Positions 53,191-62,600 of a stretch of DNA of 64,000 nucleotides are shown piece by piece. A program made the translations under genes and the position numbers. How positions within the stretch are numbered: the first letter of the stretch is position 1; each line of letters starts with the position of its first letter. The DNA comes from Eurosta solidaginis. Taxonomy: Eukaryota; Arthropoda; Insecta; Diptera; Tephritidae. The stretch lies in the NCBI RefSeq assembly GCF_040869045.1, contig NC_090320.1, positions 150,806,941 to 150,870,940 of the forward strand, given 5' to 3'. Under the pieces are notes generated by a model. It was not told where the DNA came from, searched no databases, and saw only the letters and a list, made by a program, of their open reading frames with translations.

Positions 53191-53925
53191 TTTATTATTA
53201 TTAGTATTAGCTTCTTTATTTAGCCGAAGCTATTTAAAACTTTCAGGTACAGATTAGTAATACAACATCGGTAATCTTAGCAAGAGATAATCGGCTCATT
53301 GTGAGCTATAATGATCTCTTACTTACTTACTTAATTGGCGCTTAACCGTCTAAACGGTTATGGCCGTCCAACAAGGCGCGCCAGTCGCTCCTTCGCTCCG
53401 CCAACCGGCGCCAATTGGTCACACCAAGGGAGTTTAAATCGTTTTCCACCTGGTCCTTCCAACGGACTGGGGGCCGCCCTCTACCTCTGCTTCCATAGGC
53501 GGGTTCCGATAGAAACACTTTCTTGGCCGGAGCATCATCTTTCATTCGCATAACATGGTCTAGCCAGCGCAGCCGCTGCGTTTTAATTCGCTGGACTATG
53601 TTGATGTCTGCGTATAGCTCGTACAGCTCATCATTAAATCTTCTTCGGTACTCGCCATCGCCAACGCGTAGAGGTCCATAAATCTTTCGAAGAACTTTTC
53701 TCTCGAACACTCCCAAAGCCGCTTCATCTGCTGTTGTCATGGTCCATGCTTCTGCCCCATATAGCAGGACGGGTACGAACAGTGACTTGTAGAGTATGAT
53801 TTTCGTTCGCCGGGAGAGGACTTTACTTTTCAATTGCCTACCTAGTCCAAAGCAGCAGTATAATGATCTCTAATATTATATATTATCAGTCCTTTAAATA
53901 CATTAATATTTCTTTTAAAACTACC
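53191..53925 (-). mobile_element. Insertion between RT motifs B and C, probable LINE 3' end
   Basis: Excluding the LINE-A copy nested in it, about 190 bp separate FNFYI from the YADD part of the Jockey-like RT. On the minus strand the segment ends GCTTCGGCTAAATAAAG and TAATAATAATAAAATAATA, a tail reminiscent of the CR1-like end at 60839-60862. A short frame FKRNINVFKGLIIYNIRDH precedes it. It is therefore likely the 3' end of a CR1-like LINE, though short. Confidence 0.45.
53319..53858 (-). mobile_element. LINE-A copy c, short 5'-truncated
   Basis: It lies between exact 12-bp target duplications TATAATGATCTC (53307-53318 and 53859-53870). It encodes the last 163 residues of ORF2 (TKIILYKSLFVPVLLYGAEA to RLRWLDHVMRM), differing from the 43-kb copy at only a few residues, and ends with the (TAAG)n tail on the minus strand. 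The high similarity suggests recent activity. Confidence 0.88.
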
Positions 53926-53929
53926 TTCG

Positions 53930-54078
53930 CAACCAGAAGGTTTTCTATCGTTTATTACGCCGATGACTGCACAATAATGGCCACAGGCCCCGGGCCCAAA
54001 CAAAATAAACGGCTACCTCATTGATCTCTCCATTTTTTTCGCCTCACGAAACCTGGCATTATCACCGACTAAATCCAA
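53930..54078 (+). pseudogene. Jockey-like LINE RT, YADD part
   Basis: The frame reads SIVYYADDCTIMATGPGPK (motif C with catalytic YADD), then INGYLIDLSIFFASRNLALS and ends PTKS, where it meets gypsy sequence. The end overlaps in protein terms with the start of the 51-kb fragment (SSFFASR.LALSPTKS). Confidence 0.75.
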
Positions 54079-54680
54079 AATTTGGTGTCAGCTTAGATGG
54101 AAATATGACATTTTTCACGAGTACTTTATCTCTCATATCTATGGTGGACCCTTTAGCGCCCCTTCTCCTATCGGCTATCATTTTCCCCTTCTGTTTATTC
54201 ACGAGATCATTTTCTCTCGCTGGCGAATCAATAACTTCTTCCGCCAGATCTCGTATGTCCGGAAGTTTGTCCCGGATCGTCCTATTGAACATCAGCTCTG
54301 ATGGTGTGAGACCCGTAGTTCCATGAGGCCTTGGGTATCACGATTCTGGTACCCCGCAACAACACGGTGCGTATTGATGAAAGCTCATGCCGAAATGGAT
54401 AATAGCAGTTGAAGGTGATAGTTTTCCACCTATCCATTTTAATGTGCGTAATGGCAGTAGATATCTCGTGGTCAGCCGCACTCCCTTTAGCTATTTCCAT
54501 TATGGGAATAGATATTGGGGTAGCGCTGGAAACTATATGACAAATACTGTAGTCACCCCCTTCATCGAACGAATTGCACTTCCCAATTCTACAAAGTCTT
54601 GATACTCTTGATACTGAGTCAGCAATATTTTCCTTGCCGGAGCGATAATTGACTTTGAATTTGAATGTCTGTAATCTCAA
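54079..54680 (-). pseudogene. Gypsy RNase H end and integrase remnant
   Basis: It starts with LQTFKFKVNYRSGKENIADS (54675, end of RNase H and linker). In 54292-54079 it has FNRTIRDKLPDIRDLAEEVI and RRGAKGSTIDMRDKVLVKNV, the C-terminal part of a gypsy integrase. The region between (54500-54300) has no HHCC knuckle or DDE core, so most of the integrase is deleted. Confidence 0.7.
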
Positions 54681-54683
54681 TAG

Positions 54684-55823
54684 TCATCGCTCAATTCTTG
54701 CTGGAGGCTTGAATATCGCCTCCAAGGGCTTATGATCAGTGATGAGGTCAAATTCCAATCCGGCCAGGTAATAAAAGAACTTCTCAACTGCCCATACTAA
54801 AGCGAGGCTCTCTTTTTCAGTTTGTGAGTAGTGCCGCTCCAGCTCTGATAGGCTTTTGCTTGCGAAACTTATTATTAGGGGATCATCGTTACTGTTAAAT
54901 TGTATCAAAACGGCTTCAAGAGCTAATGGACTTGCATCCGCTATAACTTGTGTTCTCTTTTTGGGGTCGAAGTACGAGAGATCCGGAATATGAGCTAATC
55001 TCTGTTTTAAGTCTCCAAACGCCTTTTCCTGACAAATTGGCCATATAAATTTGCTGTTAGCCTTAAGCAGTAATCTCAACGGCTCTGTAATGTGTGATAA
55101 ATCGGCAATAAACTTTCCCACATAAGTTACAAGCCCCAGGAAGCTTCCTAGTTCCTCTTTTGTTTCTGGTGGTCGAAGGTTCAAAATTAATTTCACTTTT
55201 TCTGGGTCTTCTTTGATGCCGTTACCTGATAATATGTGTCCCAAAAATTTAAGTTCTGTAGCTTTATACACATATTTATTTTTGTTCAACAGCACTTCGT
55301 TGTCCTTAAATATCTTTAAAACTTCTCGAACTGCTTCATCGTGTTCCAATTCGCCTTTTGCAAAAATTATCACATCATCCAAATAATTATGCGCGTTCTT
55401 GCATAGCGCTAGTATTTCTGCCAGAACACGCTGAAAAATCTCTGGCGCTGAATACACACCAAAAAGTAGCCGCTTATATCGAAATAACCCCTTATGAGCG
55501 ATAAAAGTCGTCATTTCTCGACTCGATTCATGTAATTTGAGCTGATGGTATGCATCTTTTAAATCCAGTCTTGAGAAAAATTTTGCTCCACGCGCTTTAG
55601 TCATGAACATTTCAAAAGTCGGTAAAGGGTAGTTTTCGAGCAAAATTGCCTTGTTTGCTAAACGCATATCGATACATAGCCTTATCCCCCCATTTTCTTT
55701 AAAAACCACTACAATTGGTGAAATCCACGCGCTTGGACCCTTTATCGGCTCTATTATATCGCGACAGCACGCTTCCAATTTGGCCGCAACTCTTTCTTCA
55801 ACGGCCACTGGAACACGTTGCAC
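54684..55823 (-). pseudogene. Gypsy reverse transcriptase and RNase H
   Basis: A 379-codon open frame: GPSAWISPIVVVFKENGGIR with LCIDMRLANKAI, KFFSRLDLKDAYHQLKLHES (motif A), the polymerase box NYLDDVIIFAKG (about 55380), LKFLGHILSGNGIKEDPEKV, LGSFLGLVTYVGKFIADLSH, then RNase H QVIADASPLALEAVLIQF, HYSQTEKESLALVWAVEKFF and FDLITDHKPLEAIF. The pattern is that of the Mag clade. The frame is uninterrupted to the stop near 54684, but flanking frames are broken. Confidence 0.88.
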
Positions 55824-56280
55824 TGGCTGTTGGAGGGTCTTACGTTTAAGTCGATAGTTAGTTTAATTTGTCTATTTTTAATTTTTGGGAAAGGGTGTAC
55901 TGTCTCAACTCGACACGCTTCTAACCCTAGTTTTAGAACGTTGAGGTGAATTGCTGTTTTCTTACCCAAAAGTGATTGACTACCTTTCTCGACAACATAA
56001 AATGTAGCCATTGCTTCTCGATTTTTACCCTCACTAATAGGGGCCTCAAAAATTTTCAAAACATTCAGTGGCTTATCCGTTGCATATGCCCTAAATCTAT
56101 CCGTCGATTGAGACCTTACGTTCCACATAACCGCTTTGTTGCAGTTAAGTAAATTCCAGTGATTTTCGCATAACAAATTTGCTGGCGACCCGAAGTCAAT
56201 CACCATTTCAACTTGTATGCCTCCGATGTTACAGATTAAATCCTCATCTGTTTCGGATCTGCCATTAATTCTAAGACACT
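55754..56280 (-). pseudogene. Gypsy aspartic protease
   Basis: The frame starts MVIDFGSPANLLCENHWNLL (about 56206), where DFGSP occupies the place of the catalytic Asp-Ser/Thr-Gly, so the active-site Gly-Ser is altered or the frame is slightly decayed. It runs through FYVVEKGSQSLLGKKTAIHL, the LLG motif of the family, and on toward the RT start. It overlaps the RT frame by a shift at about 55820-55754. Confidence 0.7.
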
Positions 56281-56792
56281 AAATCTCTACAGTCATCATC
56301 GCTTTCCGATTGGTCTTCAATTTTACTCAAATTGGAAAATATCCGTTTCTTTTGGATTGGGCTTATTGGTTGTGTGTAGTGGTCTTTTTGGATTTCTAGT
56401 TTTGCATTGTTTAGCAAAGTGCCCCAGATTGCAACGTTTGTAATGTTTATTACGAGCTGGACATTTATTACTATCAGAACTATAATCATCATACCCAGAT
56501 CTAATACACACTTTATTCGAGTCGTGTCCTGAACGCTTTTTAACGAAAATCTTGTTAACAGTCGCAGAGCTCTCGATACCCAACATGCCCTGCGAATGCT
56601 TAGTTATTTGTTCGGAGACCTTGCAGTAATTAATTATTTCGTCTAATTTTTGCCCTTTCTCGAGGAACCTCTTTTTCAGATCTGACGTAGCCCACGAATC
56701 AATTATTTTGTCAACAATGCAAGTTTCCTCAATTTCGTTTTTTGTAGTTCCATACGAACATTTCGCAAGTTGTTGCCTAACCCGAACTAAAT
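56281..56792 (-). pseudogene. Gypsy Gag, distal half with zinc knuckle
   Basis: The minus strand reads YLVRVRQQLAKCSYGTT, IVDKIIDSWATSDLKKRFLE and KGQKLDEIINYCKVSEQ. A Cys/His knuckle CPARNKHYKRCNLGHFAKQC (about 56465-56405) follows, and a shifted end. It is the continuation of the gag half at 58859-59202; the join with the LINE removed reads EGESFNRYLVRVRQQL. Confidence 0.78.
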
Positions 56793-58858
56793 ATCTGTTA
56801 TTAGCACTACTAAGAAACGTTAACTTTTCAGAAATACTGTGTCAAAATCTGAATGACATGGTCACATACTTAGACTTTTGCTTATTAAATTGTATGCAAC
56901 AGTTAACCTGCGTTAAAGAAATAAATATTAAAATAAAAAACAAGTGGTACGATTATGAACTGATAAATTTAAATAAAAGGAAACTGTTAGCTTACAATGC
57001 TGCAATAAGTAACGGAGACTGGTCTGAATACACAAGCATCAAAAAAGAATACAAAAAAATGATACAAATAAAAAAAATTTAATATATGGAGCATAAAATT
57101 ACAACAAACAGTGTTGACAGCAAGTTAATGCGGAAGTACTTGAAGCAAAATATATGCTACCAAGATATGAAAGATAATATAACGGTGATACAGCACGAAG
57201 GTCAGCGGATTGATGATAAAAACCGTATAGCTGAAGTGTTAAATATATTCTTTGTGGCAAGTATAGTGCAAATAAATGAAAGCATTGAGATAATTGAGAA
57301 CAACGACTGTAATCACTTTTACACTAACACTTCTTTTAAATTTGCTGAAGTAAATACAGAAAATATAGAGGAAATTGTGAAAAGCTTTAGTCACAAGATT
57401 GGTGGCAAAAAACTGTTAACGGAGGGAGTTATTAAAAACACTATGCCTTACTTAGGTTATTTCTACTACAACGAGAGTTTAAAAATAGGAGAAGTACCGG
57501 AAGAATGGAAAATAGCAACAGTAGTACCTGGGAAAAAAGTAAAGAACACCGTTAAACCTGAGGAACTTAGACCAATAAATACCTTGCAAATACTGAAATA
57601 ATTTTAGAAAAAGTGGTAAAAAATCAACTAATTGAATGTATTGAAAGTAACAATATTTTTATTAAAGAACAATCAGTTTTTCGTGACAAACACTCTTGTG
57701 AAACAGCTCTTACGTGGATTATTTCTCAGTGGAAAGAAGATATGCGAAGAAAAAGACTATATTAGTGGTATTCATTGACTTTAAAAGAGCGTTTGAAACT
57801 ATTGATCGGAACCTAATGGTAAAGAAATTGAAACGAATATACAGTGATTGATGAAGCAATTTCAGATAGCGTGCCGATTAACATAGGACTTCCACAGGGC
57901 TCAGTCTTAGCGCCAATCCTGTTCACCGTATACATAAATGATATTGCCTCGTCAATAAAGAACTGCAAAATAAAACTGTTTGCAGATGATGCTCTGTTGA
58001 CAATAAGTGAAGAAAATATAGGCGTGGCCTTTGAAAAAATGCAGGAGGACTTGAATTCTCTCTACATTTGGTTGAGTAAAAACAAGTTAATGGTAAATGT
58101 GGAAAAAACAAATTACATGGTTATATCCACATCAAATAAACTAAATTTAGAACCACATACTTTAAATATAAAAAACGAAACCATTAGGGAGGTAAAGGAA
58201 AGCAAATATCTCGGCGTCATAATTGACAATAAATTAAAATTCTGTGATAATGTTGACTACGTAGTGAGTAAAATCTCAAAGAAAATTGGATTTATGAAAA
58301 GAACATGCAAATATTTAAAAAGGAAATATAAAATATTAGTATATAAATCCAAAAACCCCATTTTATATATTATGCCAGTGTTTTGTTTATCACATTGGAC
58401 TCACAAATAAACAAGTTGCAAAAAATGCAAAATAGAGCAATGAGACATATACTCAACGCGCGGTACGACAAGTATTTCATCAATGCTGAACACTCTTAAA
58501 TGGCTGAACGTAAAGCAACTAATCTCCTTTCACACAATGAAATATATATACAACATTAAGACAGGAGCACTTCCGGACTACCTGAGAGAGAACTTAAGCT
58601 ACAGCTGTGATACACACACCTATCCTACTAGAGATAGACACAATTTCACATTACCACGTTGCCACACAGAAAATGCAAAGCTAGATCTGTACTATAAAGG
58701 CTTGAAAATGTTTAATGAGCTACCTGTAGATATTAAAACGTGCAATAATTTGAAGAAATTTAAAAATCCTCATATTATAGTTATTGTAAAACATATATTT
58801 AATACGAATTATATAAAATCAAAAGGATTATAGGCCATATGGCTGTCAATAAATAAAT
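56793..58858 (+). mobile_element. CR1-like LINE inserted in the gypsy gag
   Basis: It is about 2.07 kb and 5'-truncated, beginning within ORF2 and ending TGTCAATAAATAAATAAA, an (AATA)n tail. Removing it restores the gag reading ESF to NRYLV with no clear target duplication. It carries RT frames at 57086-57601, 57844-58410 and 58483-58833. Confidence 0.8.
56880..58833 (+). pseudogene. CR1-like LINE reverse transcriptase
   Basis: The linker FCLLNCMQQLTCVKEINIKI is followed by IEEIVKSFSHKIGGKKLLTE, EVPEEWKIATVVPGKKVKNT and KPEELRPINTL (RT motifs 0-2). A broken part (57600-57840) holds FIDFKRAFETIDR-like motif A in a shifted phase. Then come PINIGLPQGSVLAPILFTVY (motif B) and KLFADDALLTISEENIG (catalytic FADD, about 57975), and YLGVIIDNKLKF. 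The C-terminal part reads PTRDRHNFTLPRCHTENAKL and MFNELPVDIKTCNNLKKF, typical of CR1-type ends. Several frameshifts. Confidence 0.8.
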
Positions 58859-59202
58859 AAAAGATTCCCCCTCTGTTGGTGACAAGCTACGAAAAATATG
58901 TCTTTCAAATACTGAGTTTCTTTCTGGAGCAAAATATTCATCAAGCTTGCCAACTAAAATAGCGTAAACATCGTTTTTCGCTGCTGCATCATATTCAATT
59001 AATGCCCCAGGAATGTTGTAAATGATTTCTTGCAGCTGTGGGCCACCCAAATGTAAGATCTTTTTTTCTTCTTAACAATTGATGTTATCTCCTCCGCTTC
59101 TAGGTACAACGAAAAAGATCTTAACCACTTCTCCCACTCGTGTCTGAGCATGGATTTTTCCATCGAATCGCAAAGAAATGGTTTTATTTCTGACATGTTC
59201 AC
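58859..59202 (-). pseudogene. Gypsy Gag, N-terminal half
   Basis: It starts MNMSEIKPFLCDSMEKSMLR at 59202 and reads EWEKWLRSFSLYLEAEEITS, the usual start of Mag-clade Gag. A frameshift in an A-run near 59060 leads to GGPQLQEIIYNIPGALIEYD and YFAPERNSVFERHIFRSLSP ending TEGESF at the LINE boundary. Confidence 0.8.
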
Positions 59203-59210
59203 AGTATTTT

Positions 59211-59440
59211 ACCGGTACCTGTAAAATAAATTGAAGTTGTTAATAAATAGAATCAACTGCTTAATTGCGCACCGTGTATCCCGACACATTTTCATAAGCC
59301 AATAGTGATACATTTGTATCCCAAAATCAATTTCGTATGGCAATGATGATACATTAGTATCCCTCGCCAACTATGATGTTCCCGACGAGTACATATATCG
59401 CTTTTTGTTTTGCTTTGATACATTAGTATCCCTGTTAAGT
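59211..59440. repeat. Three copies of a GATAC-N4-GTATC palindrome
   Basis: GATACATTTGTATC at 59307-59320 and GATACATTAGTATC at 59348-59361 and 59417-59430 are each followed by CC. They are separated by 41 and 69 bp start to start. The sequence is otherwise non-coding and lies just upstream of the gypsy gag start on the minus strand, so it may be LTR or leader sequence. Confidence 0.7.
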
Positions 59441-59444
59441 TTGT

Positions 59445-59645
59445 TTGCCTGCTATTACATTCATGTTCAGCCTTGCAAATCTTGTAAGTGCCTTACTTTG
59501 TGTTCCCGGTCGTCGCCAATGTAAAAATGTAAAAATCGGAAAATCTACTGGCGATGAAAGAAATTTAATTCGGCATTGCAAAGCTAACCCCTTTTTGTCC
59601 TTTAAAGAGCTGAAAACTGAACTTAATTTATATGAGTTTGCCGGG
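59445..59645 (+). pseudogene. Tc1-like transposase N-terminal fragment
   Basis: The frame reads GRRQCKNVKIGKSTGDERNL, then IRHCKANPFLSFKELKTELN. This is like the DERxLIR..K.NPFLSxxEL helix-turn-helix that starts many Tc1/mariner transposases. It ends where the inverted array begins (about 59643). No catalytic DDE part is present. Confidence 0.5.
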
Positions 59646-60725
59646 GATTGCCCGTATCGCTTTAAATGTATTAAAACATTTATTTCAAGCAATTTTTTTT
59701 AATTTTATAATTTATTTAATAATTTGGGAAAAATTTAAACAACCTTTCTCCCGGGAGTGGGAGTCGAACCCGCACTCCTACGATAGTTGAAATGGTTATA
59801 ACAAGGCGACATTGTCCGTCCTAATTTCACGTTGTTTAAATTTTTGCCAAATTATTAAATAAATTATAAAATTAAAAAAATTGCTTGAAATAAATGTTTT
59901 CATACATTTAAAGCGATATCATATAAGTAGACAACATTTGGTTAATTCGTTGTAGTTCTATAAATAGAACAAAAACAACAACAAAATTACAAAAATGCAT
60001 AACTTTAACACATAACCACATACGAATTATGTGATGTGTGGAAGATAATATATGCGAAAGAAGGTAATTGGGAAAAACTTTACAACAACTAAGTTATGAC
60101 GTAGCTGAATGCGTTTATAACTATTTCCACTATCGTAGGAGTGCGGGTTCGACTCCCACTCCCGGGAGAAAAGGCTTTGAAGAGATTTACAAGGTATAAT
60201 TGGAACAGCTGTCGCCTTGTCCGTCCTGATGTCACGTTGGTTTAAATTTTTCCCAAATTATTAAATAAATTAAAAAAAAATTGCTTGAAATAAATGTTTT
60301 CATACATTTAAAGCGATACGGGCAATCCCCGGCAAACTCATATAAGTAGACAATATTTGGTTAATTCGTTGTAGTTCTATAAATAGAACAAAAACAACAA
60401 CAAAATTACAAACATGCATAACTTTAACACATAACTACATACGAATTATGTGATGTGTGGAAGATAATATATGCGAAAGAAGGCAATTGGGAAAAACTTT
60501 ACAACAACTAAGGCATGCCATAGCTGAATGCGTTTATAACCATTTCAACTATCGTAGGAGTGCGGGTTCGACTCCCACTCCCGGGAGAAAAGGCTTTGAA
60601 GAGATTTACAAGGTATAATCGAAACAGCTGTCGCCTTGTCCGTCCTAATTTCACGTTGTTTAAATTTTTCCCAAATTATTAAATAAATTATAAAATTAAA
60701 AAAAATTGCTTGAAATAAATGTATG
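59628..60725. repeat. Inverted plus tandem array with tRNA-like B boxes
   Basis: A unit with GTGCGGGTTCGACTCCCACT occurs twice directly, 419 bp apart (60141 and 60560), and once inverted (around 59745-59785). In the two direct units an A-box-like TAGCTGAATGCG (60102-60113, 60521-60532) precedes a canonical B box GGTTCGACTCC (60146-60156, 60565-60575) by 32 bp, as in a tRNA promoter. The inverted unit lacks the A box. Arms of about 120 bp (59631-59751) are inverted to 59833-59940 and again to 60238-60355. It looks like a dimerised tRNA-derived short element with a head-to-head partial copy. Confidence 0.8.
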
Positions 60726-60861
60726 TATTTGTATGTTGTATTTATTTGAAAATTTGTTCCCAGCACAACAATTTTTACAAATTATTTAACAGTGCTAGTC
60801 ATGCATAGCATGAGCTACATATAAAAAATTGAACATTTATAATAATAATAATAATAATAAT
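60726..60861. other. Spacer with (ATA)n microsatellite
   Basis: An ATA/ATT repeat of about seven units lies at 60839-60862. On the minus strand it is the tail of the LINE end next to it. Confidence 0.6.
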
Positions 60862-61202
60862 TTAATCTGATTAAATTAAATATAACGGATAATAGTGAAA
60901 TATTTATGTATGTAAATGTAAATCTTAAAACTAAATAAAAGTAATTAATAAATATTAAAAGACAGCAGTAGTGATGATAACCTTTGGCTGGTTATAGATC
61001 AAATAGTATTTAACAAATGAAGAAAGAAGGAGAAAGGAAAAGGACTTAGAAATGAACATTTTAACAACATCAATTTGAGATTCAGTTTAAGAGTCGTTAA
61101 AAAATGATGTTAGCTCTTTTTTGAAGTGCAGAGCATTACTTAAGAGTCGAAGACTTGTAGGTAGGGAGTTCCAAAGACGTATTGCAGTAACAAAGAATTG
61201 GC
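60862..61202 (-). pseudogene. CR1-like LINE C-terminus with (ATT)n tail
   Basis: The minus strand reads LTSERQFFVTAIRLWNSLPT then SLRLLSNALHFKKELTSFFN and DS, stop near 61090. This is the typical C-terminus of CR1/L2-type ORF2 (R.F...A..LWN.LP..L......FK..L..F). About 230 bp of 3' UTR and an (ATT)n tail follow. It ends against the gypsy LTR at 61223. Confidence 0.7.
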
Positions 61203-61222
61203 GCTCAGAGGTTAGCTGTAGT

Positions 61223-61434
61223 AATTGAAACTACGTTTTTATTTTATAACAAAACTTTTTTTAATACGCCTAAATATATGCGTCAATATTTTTTATTTTT
61301 CACAATAATGAAAATTTTTGAAAATTGAAAATCAATATTGAAACTTAAAATATTGATAACACATTTAAAAATTACAAGGTTCAAAGTAACTAAAATACAA
61401 AGTTAAATAAAAATAATAAGAACCCTATATTACT
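61223..61434 (-). repeat. 3' LTR of the 61-64 kb gypsy element
   Basis: On the minus strand it starts AGTAATATAGGGTTC at 61434, directly after the polypurine tract AAGGGGG (61441-61435), and ends TTTCAATT at 61223, about 212 bp. AGT...AATT ends are common in gypsy LTRs. A diverged solo copy lies at 11111-11356. No target duplication can be tested because the other LTR is outside the window. Confidence 0.7.
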
Positions 61435-61440
61435 CCCCCT

Positions 61441-62600
61441 TCAAGAAAATTTATCATTAAACAAATTGAATGTAACTCTCTTTTTATGTAAATTCTTCGT
61501 GTTGTTTGTGTCCGTTGTTTCAATTATTGCAGGTTTTAATCTATCAATAGGAATAGTTTTAATATTATTATCTATTTCAAGTTTAAACCATTTTTGGTCT
61601 TTTTCCACAATTTTGTAAGGTCCTTCATATGGTTGTTGTAATGAATGTTTATTAATGACTCGAACAAATGCAAATTTACAAGTTTGAAGATCTTTTGGAA
61701 CATAAATTCCAGTATCAGCATCTTTATGATGACTTAAATTTGATCTAACATTTCGAAAATGTTCACGTAAATTACTTAAAATTTCAGTTGATGAGAAATT
61801 TTTAGCTGATTTGTGCCATCAAGTTCCCCTGGCAAACGTAAATTCTGACCGAAAACCATTTCCGCTGGTGTAGCCGAAATATCTTCTTTGTAAATAGATC
61901 GCAAACCAAGTAATATGACAGGTAACTCGTCATACCAATTATTTGTGTCCTCTCTAGCTATTATAGTAGTCTTTAATTGTCTATGAAACCTTTCAACCAT
62001 ACCATTTCCTTGAGGGTGATATGCGGATGTTGTAATTTGGTGACTACCAAGTAATTTAGTTAACTCTGAAAACAATTTCGATGTAAATTGGCTACCTTGA
62101 TCAGTTGTTATCTTTAACGGGACTCCAAACCGAAAAATATATTCTCTAAAAAACGTATTTGCAATTGTAGATGCTGAAATATCTTTTAATGCATATGCCT
62201 CAGGCCAACGGGTAAATCTTTCAATAATCGTTAAAATATAGCGATGTCCTTTTGAAATAGGTAATGGTCCAACTATATCTAAATGAATGTGTTCAAATCT
62301 ATTCTTGGGAATTTGAATTTTGACAATAGGGGATTTTGTATGACGATAAACTTTAGACTTTTGACAATTAAGACACTCTTTTGACCAAATATTAATATCC
62401 TTATTCATATTAGGCCAATAATATTTTTTAACTATGAGCCGTCGTGTAGCTCTTGTACCCGGATGTGCTATTCCATGTAAAATATCAAATACTGTCTTTC
62501 GCAAATTACTCGGTACAAATGGCCTAGGAGTTTCTCCTGAAATTTCACACCAAATATTAAAATTTAAAATGGGAATATTAATTAACTTTAAATTTAGATA
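61441..62600 (-). pseudogene. Gypsy integrase, one stop and one frameshift
   Basis: The minus-strand frame continues in phase after the TAA at 62601: EISGETPRPFVPSNLRKTVF, ILHGIAHPGTRATRRLIVKK with CLNCQKSK (HHCC zinc domain), FEHIHLDIVGPLP (first Asp), KITTDQGSQFTSKLF (second Asp) and YHPQGNGMVERFHRQLKTTI (Glu). After a shift near 61800 the C-terminal part DAGIYVPKD-like DADTGIYVPKDLQTCKFAFV and QQPYEGPYKIVEKDQKWFKL runs to a stop near 61455. All three DDE residues are intact, so it could have been active recently. Confidence 0.85.

Larger units (their letters stand above)
54079..59210 (-). mobile_element. Ty3/gypsy element (Mag/K02A2.6-like), interrupted by a LINE
   Basis: Minus-strand order: gag start at 59202, gag split by a CR1-like LINE (56793-58858), zinc knuckle, protease, RT, RNase H, and a shortened integrase ending near 54079 against Jockey sequence. 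No LTR is identified on either side. Polymerase frames are long and only lightly damaged. Confidence 0.82.

Noticed and set aside
60095..60165. Possible tRNA genes with GGTTCGACTCC
   Set aside because: The T-arm is plausible, but the acceptor stem and D-arm do not pair. The unit is part of a 419-bp repeat.
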